Source of the DNA: Leptidea sinapis
Taxonomy: Eukaryota > Arthropoda > Insecta > Lepidoptera > Pieridae
Direction of reading: 5' to 3'
Length of the DNA stretch: 64,000 nt
Assembly (NCBI RefSeq): GCF_905404315.1
Contig: NC_066282.1
Location: 892,501 to 956,500 of the forward strand
Below, in pieces: positions 44,510 through 56,011 of this stretch. The translations under genes were made by a program, and so were the position numbers. The notes under the pieces are model-generated. The model worked only from the letters and a program-made list of their open reading frames with translations. It was not told where the DNA came from and did no database searches. Each line of letters opens with the position of its first letter. Position 1 is the first letter of the stretch.

Positions 44510-47500
44510 ATGCTGGGATTATACAGTATTAAGAATCTCCGGATCAGTACATGTGTGCTAATAGTGCTGGGCTGCATCGCTGTCCTTCAATTGTTGTTGC
44601 TCTATGGAAGCTATAATTACAAATGTATCAGCAAAGAAGACATAGGCAAATATCTTTATATGTATCTCAATCCCAAAGTTGTGAAGAGACTAGATAAGCC
44701 TGCTTGTGATTATGAGATGGTGTACAAGCAAGTTCATAAAGATGATTGGTCCATAATAGAACAGAGTAATCAGTTTGATCCATCGGGTATTGTGAATGGT
44801 AGTTTTGTCCCCGAAGATTGTAATCCACAATTGAGTATAGCAATACTGGTCACATATAGAAACAGACAGAGTCAGCTTGACATATTTATACCATTTATTC
44901 ACAATTTTTTAAGGAGGCAGAAAATTCATTACAAGTAAGTACCAAAATATTTTTGTCTTAATCTTATTATTATTGTTTACTGCAAATATATACAAACTGA
45001 ACCTCTTCTACATGATCAAGCCCATACATAAAACATTTTCATATAGCTGAAATATGAGGTAGCAGCCAAAAAATTGATAGCAGATATTTGATGTGTCCAA
45101 GTAAAAACACCTATTATTCCAGCTTTTATATTTTACTGATTTGATGCTATGTGATATGTCAATTTATTGTAAGTATGCTAAAGAAGTGGTTTCTCTGGGT
45201 TTATTCTTCAAGTCAAAGTTTTCTCTATGGAAACAATTGCAACTTCATTACGAGGGCTGCACTAAGAGTATTGGGAATGGAATATTTCCACTGTTCCTGT
45301 CATATTAAAATCTTTTTAATTGAAAACTCCTTGGTTCTAAAAATCGAATACCATTTATTTATTAAAAAAAATATTCTCGGTCTTGTCACAAGGTCTTTTC
45401 AAACTTGTTTAGTTGTTGAGAAAATGGAATTGACTCGAGAAAATTCTAGAGTGATGATTTATTATGACTTTCGAAGTGGTTTAACACAAAAACACTGTGT
45501 TGACCGGATGATTTCTGCATTTGGTGATGAAGCCCCATCCAAAACCACAATTTATCGCTGGTTTGCTGAATTTCAACGTGGACGTGTCAAGCTCAGTGAT
45601 GATCCCCGTCATGGTCGTCCAAAAACTGCAGTCACCAAAGAAAACGTTGATGCTGTGCGTAAGCTGATTGAGGAAGATCGACATGTGACATACCGCGAAA
45701 TTCAGGCAACTTTAAACATTGCATGAGTCAAATATAAATAATCTTGCATTAACATTTAGGTGGAAAAAGTTGTTTTCCCGATGGATACCGCATTTGCTCT
45801 GTGAAGAGCAAAAAGCGGCTCGCGTTATTTGGTGAATCAGAATTCTCGAAAGATTCCTCAAATGCTGTATACAACATCGTATCAGGTGACGAATCCTCGA
45901 TATACGCGTACGAACCCGAAACAAAAAACCAGTTACGAGATTGGGTGTTCGAAAATGAGTTAAAGCCAACAAAAATTGTTCGTTCACGGAGTGTTGCAAA
46001 AAAAATGGTGGCCACGTTTGTCTCCAAAACCGGCCATGTTGCGACTATTCCTCTTGAGGGACAAAGAACGGTTAATGCAGAATGGTATGTTAGCATTTGT
46101 TTGCCACAGGTCGTTTCTGAACTCCGTAAAGAGAACTGCAACCGCCGCATCATCCTCCATCACGACAATGCAAGTTCTCACACCGCGCACAGAAAAAAAG
46201 AGTTTTTAGAGCAAGAAAACATGGAATTATTAGACCATCCGCCGTACAGCCCCGACCTAAGCCTAATGATTTCTATACTTTTCCTAAAATAAAGAATAAA
46301 TTGCGTGGTCAGAGATTTTCATCACCTGAAGAAGCTGTGGTCGCCTATAAAACGGCCATTTTGGAGACCCTTACTTCGGAATGGAATGGTTGCTTCAATG
46401 ATTGGTTCCATCGTATGGAAAAATGTGTTAAATTTCGCAGAGAATACTTCGAAAAGCAATAAATACATTTTTAAATAGTAATATTGAGTCACTTCCCTGA
46501 TTCCCGAAATTTTCAGTGCCGCCCTCGTAGTATTAGTATATGATCATAGCATCCTCCAAATACAGCATTGATTTTCAGATAAATTCATTTCAAAGAGGAT
46601 GTTAATACTGTGTAATAGGAGGTCGGGCTGCCTAAGTAAAAATTGAAATTTAGTTTAGTATCAAAATCATATGCATTCATTTGACATTTGTGTGTGGTGT
46701 CGCACCAGAATAGCACCACCCCATCTCCTCCCGTGGGTGTCGTAAGAGGTGACCAAGGGATACAAACAATGGAGGATGGAGCAGCATCTTTCGTGACGAG
46801 CACACCATTTAATGCGATCACCAACCCGTCTGCCAAGCGTGGCGATTATGGCAAAAAACGCCCCAAAAATATGACAGACACTATACTCCCGGCCCCCAGT
46901 CCCCGGCGGCCCCGCTCGTGGTGGCCACAGTAGCAGCCACATAAGCGACAGGTCGGGGGGTGCTAAGAATCCCCGGGTGCGGCAGTGCTACCGCACACGA
47001 AGACCATTAGCCCTGGCAACATACAATGTCAACACACTGCGGACCGACGTGAAGTTGAAGGAAGCTGTGAGCAGATTACGATGGGATGTCGTGGGGTTAT
47101 GTGAGGACTCGATAATCCTAAATTCCGGACACATGCTCTACTTCCGAGAGGGCGACCAACTGTCCCAGGGTGGTGTCGGGTTCCTCGTTCACAAGTTTCT
47201 CGTCAACAACGTAACTGAGATGGGGAGCGTGTCGACTAGGGTAGCGTACCTATTACTCAGAATTACTGAACGGTATTCGTTGAAGGTCATACAGGTTTAC
47301 GCTCCGACTTCGACACACTCAGACGAGGAGATGAAAGCCATGTACGAAGACATCTTAACAGCCATTCACACTCCAAAGACCCACTTCAACGTTGTCATAG
47401 AGAATTGAGAATGGGGCAATTCGGTTATGGAAATCGGTGCGCCCGAGGCCAGATGCTGGCTGACTTCATGGAAAAGGAGGATATCTATATGAGGAACTCC

Positions 47501-50500
47501 TTCTTCATTAAGCCAGAACAACGCAAATGGACTTGGATCAGCCCCGATGGTGACATTAAAAATGAAATCGACTTCATTATATCGACCAAAAGACATAATA
47601 TATTCAATGATCTCCGTGATCAACTCAGTGAAAATTGGGAGTGATCACCGCTTTGTAAGAGGCACATTGAATATAAATCCAAAACTGGCGCGGTCTCGAC
47701 TGGGGAAGTCTATTCTCCGACCCGCACCCATCCAGATCCAAAACCCCGAAAACTTTCAACTCGAATTGCAAAACCGCTTCGAATGCCTCGATGACTGCGT
47801 AGACGTGGACGAGTATAATAACAAGTTCGTGGCAGCTGTTCAATCGGCTGGGTCTAAGTTCTTCAAGGCCAGCCGTTCAAAAAGAACCGGAAAAATCTCA
47901 GACTATACCCTCAAATTGATGGATGTAAGACGCCAAACGACCTTTCAGTCGTACGATGCTTCCCAGTATAGGCAGTCATTTATTCGCGATATACGCCGCC
48001 ACAATACAGATTGTGTGAAGGCGGCCATAGAGCGTAACGAAGGCTACAAAACTATTCGCACGAGATTTGTCTATTGGACGGAGCCAACTGACGAAGCTGA
48101 AGACCGGTGACGCCAGGGTCGTTAGTCTAAACTTGAACTTTTGAGGGAAGTAGAGAAGTTCACAAGGTTCAGCCTTGTGAACCAGCCAGACCCAAGAGCC
48201 AAATTAACCCGACACTATACCGAAGATATCCCAGACGTCAGCCTGTATGAGATTAGTATGGCCCTAAAAGAGCTTAAAAACAACAAGGTGCCGGGTGATG
48301 ATGGAATTACAGCTGAGCTTCTGAGAGATGTTGGTACCCCTGTACTAAAGACCATCCAGAAACTATTCAATAGTATACTAGTGCTGTTCTTCAAAAAGGG
48401 CGATAAAATACTTTTGAAGAACTATAGGCACATATCACTTCTGAGCCATGTATATAAGCTGTTTTCTAGGGTTATCACGAATCGTCTGGTGCGCAGGCTT
48501 GACGACTTCCAGCCTCCCGAACAATTCGGCCGGATTCCGAAAAGGCTTTAGCACTATAGACCACATACATACGCTGCGGCAGGTTATACATAAGACAGAA
48601 GAGTATAACCAGCCACTATGCTTGACGTTCGTGGACTATGAGAAAGCCTTTGATTCGATCGAGACCTGGGCGGTGCTTCAGTGTCTCCAGAGGTGCCACA
48701 TTGATTACCGATATATCGAAGCGTTGAAGAGTTTGTATAGAAACGCCACCATGTCAGTCTGTCTCCAGGATCTCGACTCTCCACTTCTTCAGACCATGGT
48801 AGATTTTGACGTTCAATAGGTGATTTTGAATCCTATTTTGAATAAAAGTATTTGATCAGATCTCGAAGCCTATCCGACTGCAGCGTGGAATCAGACAACG
48901 TCCAAGCTGTTCGCCGGTGCATTGGAAGATGTCTTTAAGCTTCTGGACTGGAACGGACTGGGCATCAATATCAACGGCGAATACATCACTCACCTTCGAT
49001 TAGCAGACGATATCGTAATCATGGCAGAGACCATGGAAGACTTAAGCCATATGCTCGATGGCCTCAATACAGCTTCCCAAGGAGTAGTTCACAAAATGAA
49101 CATGGACTTTATGAGAAAGCTCATGGTCGCTCAGAGGGCAATGGAGAGGGCTATGCTCGGAGTTTCCCTGCGAGATCGAATCAGAAATAAGGAGATCCGT
49201 AGGAGAACCAAAGTTACCGACATAGTCCAAATGATTGCGAAACTGAAGTGGCAGTGGGCAGGGCACATAGTTCGACGGACAGATGGCCGTTGGGGCAGTA
49301 AAGTCCTCGAATGGCAACAACGTACGACGCAGACGCAGTGTTGGTAGGCCCCCCACAAGATGGACCGACGATCTGGTCAGCATCGCCGGAATACGTTGGA
49401 TGAGGACAGCGCAGAACCGATCGTCTTGGAAATCTTTGAGGGAGGCCTTTGTACAGCAGTGGACGTCTTCCGGCTGATGATTATGATTGATTTGACATAA
49501 GTTTGAAATTGTAGTAATTAATACAGTATCTCGATTGGCGACGAAGTATAATACGGCTAAGTTTGAAAGCGATCAGTTGCTTAAAACATTATGGATTTCG
49601 ACAATCTCCATTCTTTACAATATTATAGCCGTCATCTGTCAATCTATCAATGACTGCACGTTTAATACAATCGGGTGAATCGCTTTTTTAGAGAGTTGCT
49701 GTAGCATTTGTTACTCACCAGAAGTCATATTAAAAGTGACTCTTATTTCCATCCTTACTTTTAAAGCAGAATAAAATAAATAATCCAAAGCTGTAAATAG
49801 GAAGGGTAAGGGTTTAACGGTAAAAAATGGTTTAACTCGATTTCCGGCGAAACTTCAGATTTGAATCCAGAACAAAGATTAGTCCTTGACACAGTAAATC
49901 AAATAGTTGCCAGTAGTAAAGGTGGTTTGTTTGTTTTTGGATGCACCAGGTGGCACTGGCGAAACATTTTTTTTAAACATACTATTATACATACTATTAC
50001 CTCTAAATCCGGAAAGATAAAGAATTAGCTACTTAGGAGGGCGAGCAGCGCACTCAGTTCTTAAACTGCCATTGAACTTAGCTCATGAGGAAATGCTAGT
50101 TTGCAACTTTAGCAAAAGAGTGAGTGTGGAAGAATCCTGTAACAGTGCAAGCTGTTGGTTTGGGACAAATATATGATGTCCCCCAAAAAGGCAATTGAAG
50201 CCCTAGATGACACAATGAAAGATAGCAAAAGTAACCAGGTATCATGGGAAGAATAGTGGTACTTTTAGCTGGTGACTTTAGACAGACCTTGCCGGTTATT
50301 ACTGGGTGTACACAGACAGATTAAATAAGTGCCATAATTATTTTTTTACACACACACACGCTTTGTTCCCGTCGGGGTAGGCGGAGACAGAAGAATGCCA
50401 CTTGCTTCTATCCTTACACATCTCACGCGCTTCCTCTGCATTCATTACTGTTTTCATACATGCTCGCCGGTTGTGGGTGCTTCGGACCTTTTTGCAAAAC

Positions 50501-53500
50501 GTCCCCAATTTGGTCAACGGATGTTCTACGAGGTCTGCCGCGACCGATTTGCCCACATACACTGTTCAAAATGTTTTTCTGACAACAAATATGCGAGTAC
50601 AACTACACAATGATTCTCAAGCAGGGCAATATGCGGCTGGTCGTCTATAAATCGTAGAAGATTATATACCAACAGACAGTAACGACATGATTTCACTGAG
50701 TCGTGAATTCTGTAATGGATAACACAAATAATTTAAAAAATAATTCAATCTAGTAAACTACAAAGTTGAGCCATAAATTTTATAGAAAGTAACAACTATT
50801 TAACTCCATAATTGTGATGTCGTTTACTTAATAATTAAACTGCAATTAATAAATGATTTAAATCTATTTTATATTGATAACTGAGTTACGCTTTTGGGTA
50901 ATGTAAAATGTAATACCATTGCATGGAAAAAGAGTTGTTTATTTTACAGAGCCTAGTAGGGGCTACTATAAGCTTGTAGTTATTTCTAGTGTTTATGGTG
51001 GTTGCTTATTTTATTGTATAAATTCTAATGTTTATGCACGGGCAGCAGATTGTTATAAATATATTGGCCGGACGGACTCGAAGCTGCGAAACAATCGATG
51101 CATTGGTGCGCGTGACTGTCCAGGGTATCCATAGCATGCTCCTCCAGCACCAAATCTCAAATCCTTCTATTATCTTGCTTGAGCTTGTATCGTTCGCGTT
51201 TCCACCCCATACAGGAAATTGGGAATATAAAGGCGCGTATTTAACTGGGCATTTGTGCCATTGGTAATTCCCCTTCTCATCCAGATGTTAAATTAATCGA
51301 GGAACAGACATAAACTTATAATACCTGCTACTCGGCTAAGTCGAATTAATAAGTCTTTTGTGGGGCAATGTATATGCTTTTACAATAAGATCCCAGAAAA
51401 TGTTCAAAACTAAAACTTCAAAACTTAAATGTATTACGAAATTCAAAAGAATTGTGAAAAACGTTTGTATGGTAAAGTTTACTATAACATAAATGACTTT
51501 CTTAATGATACCACAGATTGGGAATGGAGTGCCCGTGCCCAGGCTATTAAATAATAAGTTTAATTGTATGATATCACTTTATAATCATATTTTTTATGAA
51601 AAAAAAGCCGGCTGAGTTTGTTGCGCCCGTTCTTCTCAGGTTTTAGGCATACTATTTGAAATGGGTGTTAGTTTTTGATGTTCAATAAGTGTTATCAAGT
51701 CCTATTTTGAATAAAAGTGTTGATTTTGAACATAAATCGACTAAACATCTTGCATATTTACTTGCCACCCATAAATCTTTCGTCTCGTTACATTTATCCA
51801 TTGATTTTTTATTATTGGATGTAATAGAAACCTGAAATACTTGGAATAATTTTGTTTATTATCATATTACACAGTATTATACCCTATGTTTATTATAGGA
51901 AATCTTATAAACAAAAGCATTACACTATTAAATATTATATTTGTAAACACTAGAAATATTATTCACCAGCTAATCGCCAACCGATAGCATGATAGCTCTT
52001 GTACTTTCTGTCGCAAAGTTGACATTGTGACAAACATTTAAATGAGTTACGTGAAAGGGATGCAAGATCAATAGCTTTATCCCCTTTTTTGTTTTTATTT
52101 TGTAAATTGCTTTCTATTAATAGTGAAGTCACCGACGCTACTTCTGTAGTGTTAATATAATAATAATAATGAGAGCGCGGGCCTTGCAGGATATTCGTGA
52201 TAGAGCAGCACGACGCCAAGCTGTTCAACAAGGGGCTGCTGTACAACGTGGGCGCGCGGCAGGCTGCTCGCGAGCTGTTCCCGTGCCTGGTGCTGCACGA
52301 CGTGGACCTGCTGCCGCTCAGCGCCGCCAACCTGTACGCCTGCCTGCTGCAGCCCAGACACCTCAGCGCCTCGCTCGACAAGTTCCGCTTCGTGCTGCCC
52401 TACTACGGCCTGGTGGGCGGAGTCCTGGCGCTCACCACCGAGCACTTCCGCCAGCTCAACGGCTTCTCCAACAAGTTCACGGGCTGGGGCGGCGAGGACG
52501 ACGAGTTCGCGGCTAGGATAATGGACCACAACCTAGAGATACTCAGGTATGTATGTCACGTTATCTGAGGCAGTTTATCACTTCAGTCAAATCTGGTTTG
52601 TATTTGTGAAATAATTAGAGATGAAACGGATAGCAGTTTGGCCGAATACCGGATATTCGGCCAACCATATGGCCGAATAGCCGAATATCCGGCCGCCGGA
52701 TATCCGGCGAAACTTAGCCGTTTGGTGTATCGCACACACAAACACAGACTTGCGTAGGCGGGGCGCGAACTATCGAGTAGACTCGGTTAGATTCGGTTCT
52801 TTTCGGTAATGAGCGAAGTTAGCAACATCTCAATGTAGAGAAATTAGTATTTATCCACCATAATTTGCCTTTAGTGCAGTATGAGTACTAATTAATTAAT
52901 TTTTTTCTATTACATTCATTTACCATGGTGTGATTAAAATTTACAACTAAAACTATTTATATTTCCTAAGTGATACTAAAACTAACTAAATAAAGCAAAT
53001 AATTAGTTAAGAATATATTTTTTATACAGATTTTTTTTAATTCGGCCTGATGCCTATCCGGCCGAATAGTAGGTAGTTATCCGGTATTCGGCCGGATAGT
53101 GTTAAGGCCGCCGGATAGGCCGGATACCGGATAGCGACCGGATATCCATTTCATCTCTAGAAATAATTTTACGTAGAATTCTTGACCACTTGAGTAAAAT
53201 TTCTCAATTTCTTCGTTTGGAGCTTCTTTCGTTTCGTTGATAGAGCATGTCATAAGAATCCAAGCCTATATAAATGTGAGCAATTGTAAGTAGTGTTCAT
53301 TTTTGTAGACCTCCATAAGGCTGTCTACAAGTCTAGGAAATATATACTACTATTTTTTGATGAAGTTACACAAGTATGTATCATACTTTGAACCATTCCA
53401 GACAATTTTTACAAGCTGCCGAAGAGCTTTCAGTTTGAACGCTGTCTAAAGTCTAAACCCTTTGAGATACAACAAATAATGTATGGAGTAATTGTGTATC

Positions 53501-56011
53501 TTATAATATAGGTATAGAGAAAAGTCTGCGATGGCTTATGTCATTATGTGTAATGTAATTTAAAAGCTGTTTACACAAATACGATATTAGCCCTTACAAT
53601 TTTATAACTATGTATTATAAAATCATTCAGAAATACGTTTTTGTTTCACATTTAACTCATTAACTTTGACAACACATTTCACATTATTCACCTACATCAT
53701 TTTTTTCTATTGACAAGACAGCGTCTGTCGGGTCCGCTAGTACAATTATGATGAAATTGGCCGCAACTCACAGATATAAGAGGAAAATATGAGCTCTTTG
53801 TGGAAAGATATCTCATAATCCCTTTCATCGTACTTATATATTTTCTCAATATTTATACCAAAAATTCGCTTGGAACAGTTTTGTATGGGACCGTTTGCAG
53901 GTGCTGTACCTATGTCTACTTGAATTCGTAACCTAAAATCGACCTCAAGGTCGATTTTCTAATTCACTCTTTTCTTGAGAAATGATTTAAAGAAAGTGAA
54001 ATTTTAAAATAAATGTTGGTGGTAAGTAATTACCACCGCAACTTGAACTAATATTACATTGTATTACATTAGAAATTATTTCAAAATGTGTGAAACCGTT
54101 GCAGTCCGTTATATATTTAGTGTTTCAATTGAGTATTTATTAGAGGTGGTCTAAACTGTTAAAATTTTTCAATGAATTATACTGTTGTGTTATATTTTTC
54201 TAACTGTTGTTGTAAACTGTTATAATATATATTAGATGTTATAAATTTTAATCGAAATTATTTACGCTGATAGTTGTTGTTGTGGTTTGAAGTTATTTAG
54301 TGTTATAATATAACATATTTGAAGAGGAATAATTACTTTAACACTAAGTACTAGGTAGATGGTATTTTTTTTTGTTGTGCTTTTTAGAAAGCTTTTTGTT
54401 CTGTGTAGGTACACAGACCTACACAGAACAATCTGATCGACTAATGAGTTAAAGAAATTATTAACTAAACGTATATTTACACTATTCACAAAACTTTTAT
54501 TTTTACACTAACACTTGTCTATTTACATAAAAAAAATAAAAATAACTCAAGACGTATTATATATTACACATATCCACTTAATTTACTATTCATACCATAG
54601 TTTTCACAAACATTTTACTTCAAAATGATAATAATACTTTTCAAAACACAACTAGCAGTTTGTCAATTTAAAAACTCGCAAATAATGATTCTCATTGGAA
54701 ATATAATGAATGAAAGTGTTGTTTTATCCAAAATATTATTTATCTTCGTCTCATCGCAAGTAGAAATAGCTCTTATGTTTATAGCAAGAGTGTTTACAAT
54801 ACTTTTCAATCTAAAACAACAGTGTTATAATTTTATATTTGTTTGTCGCAAGTAAAAATAGCTTTTATTGTGATATGGCAAGTGTTCATATTACTTTAAA
54901 TACTAAGCACTCACTAAAGCGAATTAGAAAAAGAGCCATCTGTTGAAAAACATTAAATTTACAAAATTTTTAATAAAACAAACGCACTACTTACCGCTCG
55001 TGTATATAGATGGCGCTGTAATTAAATTTCAAACGAATTTTAATAGTATGGAAATAATTTATATAATTATATTGTAACAGTCTAGTGACAAATTTTATAA
55101 TGTGTTATACTATTGTAAAAATATATTGTAATATATAATGTGTTGTGTGTTATAACGCCCACCTCTAGTATTTATTAATGCAGTTTTGCTATATATAGTT
55201 ATAATATTATATGTACCATTATCATAATGAGGTACTATCGGTACCTACAGATATAAAGACATATCACTCGCAGTCTAATAGCGGAACGGCAGAAATGTGC
55301 TTAAAGACAATGTAAGCACACTTGTCTCCTTAGTCGTGTGTCAATTGTCACTGTCCGAATCAAAGGTAAACTGAATAAATGTCTTACATAGCTGCTTATT
55401 GACCAAGAATACTTAAAACAATTGGAGTAAATGCGGAAATAGATAAAGCAGTCGAAGTTTATTATGGTGTTATTTGTGGCACGTTCCACGTTGTTATTTC
55501 GGCGTAGTTTTTATACGACGTGATAAGTCCATATGTATAGAACGTCATTACATTGTCACATTAACATTGATTGTTTTGTGGTCAAGAATTGGTCACAGAG
55601 AAGAAGATTAAACATTTTCAATATTACTACGGCTCCTAACCAGCACAGCTATACAGCTAGATGTTGGAATCACTAATTTCGGTTTAAATATTTCGCGACT
55701 ATTCGCCACTCATCGCGTACCGCTGCTTTCCTTTTACATTCGTACAATGGTCCGTCCGATGCTTTCTTGGCTTGGTCAGTCTCTCCTCACGTGCGCGGAT
55801 TTACTTTGACGCGTGGTTTATGTGTTCCAGGTTCCCGCCGGACATGTCTCGGTACACGATGCTGGTCCACCAGCAGGCTCCCGTCAACGGCCAGCGCTTC
55901 AGGCTCATGTCGGAGACGGTCGCCGCCCAGGACGGACTCAACTCCATGCACTACCGGTCCGTCAGCGTCTCGCAACACCCACTGTTCACTCTGATACGGG
56001 TCGTCACCTAG
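44510..56011 (+). CDS. Beta-1,4-N-acetylgalactosaminyltransferase-like enzyme (beta4GalT family), 3 exons, complete
   Basis: Exons 44510-44934, 52190-52546 and 55831-56011 join in phase to 320 residues, a short member of family GT7. Residues 13-32 are a membrane anchor (VLIVLGCIAVLQLLLLY), giving type II Golgi topology. The donor-binding start is ILVTYRNRQSQLDIF (exon 1). Exon 2 has FVIEQHDAKLFNKG and NVGARQA, the metal-binding DVD (Asp179-Val180-Asp181) and the WGGEDDE catalytic motif (241-247). In LPYYGLVGGVLAL Leu216 sits where vertebrate galactosyltransferase 1 has the UDP-Gal-selecting Tyr; Leu or Ile there is known to allow UDP-GalNAc. I therefore predict GalNAc transfer to GlcNAc, as in C. 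elegans bre-4 and insect beta4GalNAcTs. It transfers in the lumen of the Golgi. Junctions are AA|GTAAGT, TTGCAG|G, AG|GTATGT, TTCCAG|G. Exon 2 is much more GC-rich than its surroundings. ENGASE lies head to head upstream. Confidence 0.9.
45251..46527 (+). mobile_element. Mariner transposon with inactive transposase, in transferase intron 1
   Basis: The ends are imperfect inverted repeats (CGAGGGCTGCACTAAGAG at left, complement of GTGCCGCCCTCG at right), flanked by TA (45249-45250 and 46528-46529). The transposase starts MELTRENSRVMIYYDFRSG at 45424, with the paired helix-turn-helix (KTTIYRWFAEFQRGRVKL, DDPRHGRPKTA). After a stop and frame breaks near 45724-45800 the catalytic domain continues: GDESSIYAYEP (first Asp), HHDNASSHTA (second Asp). 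The third Asp of the mariner DD34D triad (SPNDFYTF) lies one base out of frame after YSPDLS near 46262. It ends FRREYFEKQ at 46461. It is sense to the host gene. Confidence 0.9.
46617..46687 (+). repeat. Dispersed repeat family R, copy 3, left part
   Basis: It has GGTCGGGCTGCCTAAGTAAA and AATTGAAATTTAGTTTAGTA as in copy 2. It ends with TTTGACAT, the target duplication of the RTE element that follows. The right part is at 49491-49701. Confidence 0.7.
46688..49490 (+). mobile_element. RTE-type non-LTR retrotransposon, frame-broken
   Basis: TTTGACAT at 46680-46687 and 49491-49498 is an exact 8-bp target duplication. The endonuclease reads LALATYNVNTLRTDVKLKE, RWDVVGLCE, VIQVYAPTSTHSDEEM and WTWISPDGDIKNEIDFIIST with frame breaks near 47406 and 47640. 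The reverse transcriptase reads ELKNNKVPGDDGITAELL, TFVDYEKAFDSIETWAVL (motif A), LRLADDIVIMAETME (box C) and the typical RTE ending KWQWAGHIVRRTDGRWGSKV, then RRSVGRPPTRWTDD. The 3' UTR is very short with a TGATGATTATGATTGA end, usual for RTE. A LINE-like AATAAAAG tail at about 48800-48858 interrupts it. It is sense to the host gene, in intron 1. Confidence 0.9.
49491..49701 (+). repeat. Dispersed repeat family R, copy 3, right part
   Basis: It resumes TTTGACATAAGTTTGAAATT after the RTE and continues CGATTGGCGACGAAGTATAA and GCCGTCATCTGTCAATCT to GAGAGTTG. Same family as 15950-16175 and 24982-25155. Confidence 0.75.
49840..50725 (+). pseudogene. Relic of an autonomous Helitron: Pif1-type helicase fragments
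   Basis: Plus-strand pieces match the helicase end of Rep-helicase Helitron proteins: LNPEQRLVLDTVNQIV (49865-49912), LDAPGGTGETFF (Walker A near 49938-49972, the key Lys replaced by Glu), GGRAAHSVLKLPLNLAHEE (50040-50090), VLLAGDFRQTLPVI (50262-50303, Walker B type), and after an unrelated insertion of about 230 bp NVFLTTNMRVQLHNDSQAGQ (50570-50625) and DMISLSREFCN (50688-50720). Frameshifts and stops are frequent. The insertion (50335-50560) is repeat wording with CCGTCGGGGTAGGCGGAGAC and an ACAC run. Confidence 0.7.
51300..51735 (+). mobile_element. 3' fragment of a LINE
   Basis: It encodes TRLSRINKSFVGQCICFYNKIPEN and KFKRIVK, a LINE C-terminal signature, with breaks, then a UTR with GCGCCCGTTCTTCTCAGG and the tail TATTTTGAATAAAAGTGT. 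The same tail appears inside the RTE near 48810-48856. 50726-51300 holds only unsupported ORFs. Confidence 0.6.
52616..53159. mobile_element. hAT-like MITE rich in CCGGATA/GGCCGAATA motifs, transferase intron 2
   Basis: The terminal inverted repeats are TAGAGATGAAACGGATA at left and TATCCATTTCATCTCTA at right (one mismatch). GAAATAAT flanks both sides exactly (52608-52615 and 53160-53167), an 8-bp duplication typical of hAT elements. Both subterminal regions hold many copies of CCGGATA, GGCCGAATA and their complements. It has no ORF. Length 544 bp. Confidence 0.88.
53690..53740 (+). repeat. Helitron 3' end
   Basis: ACAGCGTCTGTCGGGTCCGCTAG is followed by T53741, the same type of end as the Helitrons at 2493, 11808 and 24659. 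The left end was not found, so its length is unknown. It lies in transferase intron 2. Confidence 0.55.
54141..55167. mobile_element. hAT-like non-autonomous element, 1027 bp, transferase intron 2
   Basis: It begins TAGAGGTGG and ends CCACCTCTA. The exact direct repeat GTATTTAT lies on both sides (54133-54140 and 55168-55175). Eight-base duplication and TAGNGGTGG termini fit hAT. The interior is AT-rich with no transposase; internal GTTATAATA-type repeats occur near both ends. Confidence 0.8.

Noticed and set aside
50919..51267. Overlapping ORFs of 71 and 79 codons
   Set aside because: No recognisable domain, and flanked by repeat relics.
52152..52529. Long minus-strand and alternative-frame ORFs over transferase exon 2
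   Set aside because: They are shadows of a GC-rich coding exon; the plus frame has the DVD and WGGEDDE motifs and matching splice phases.
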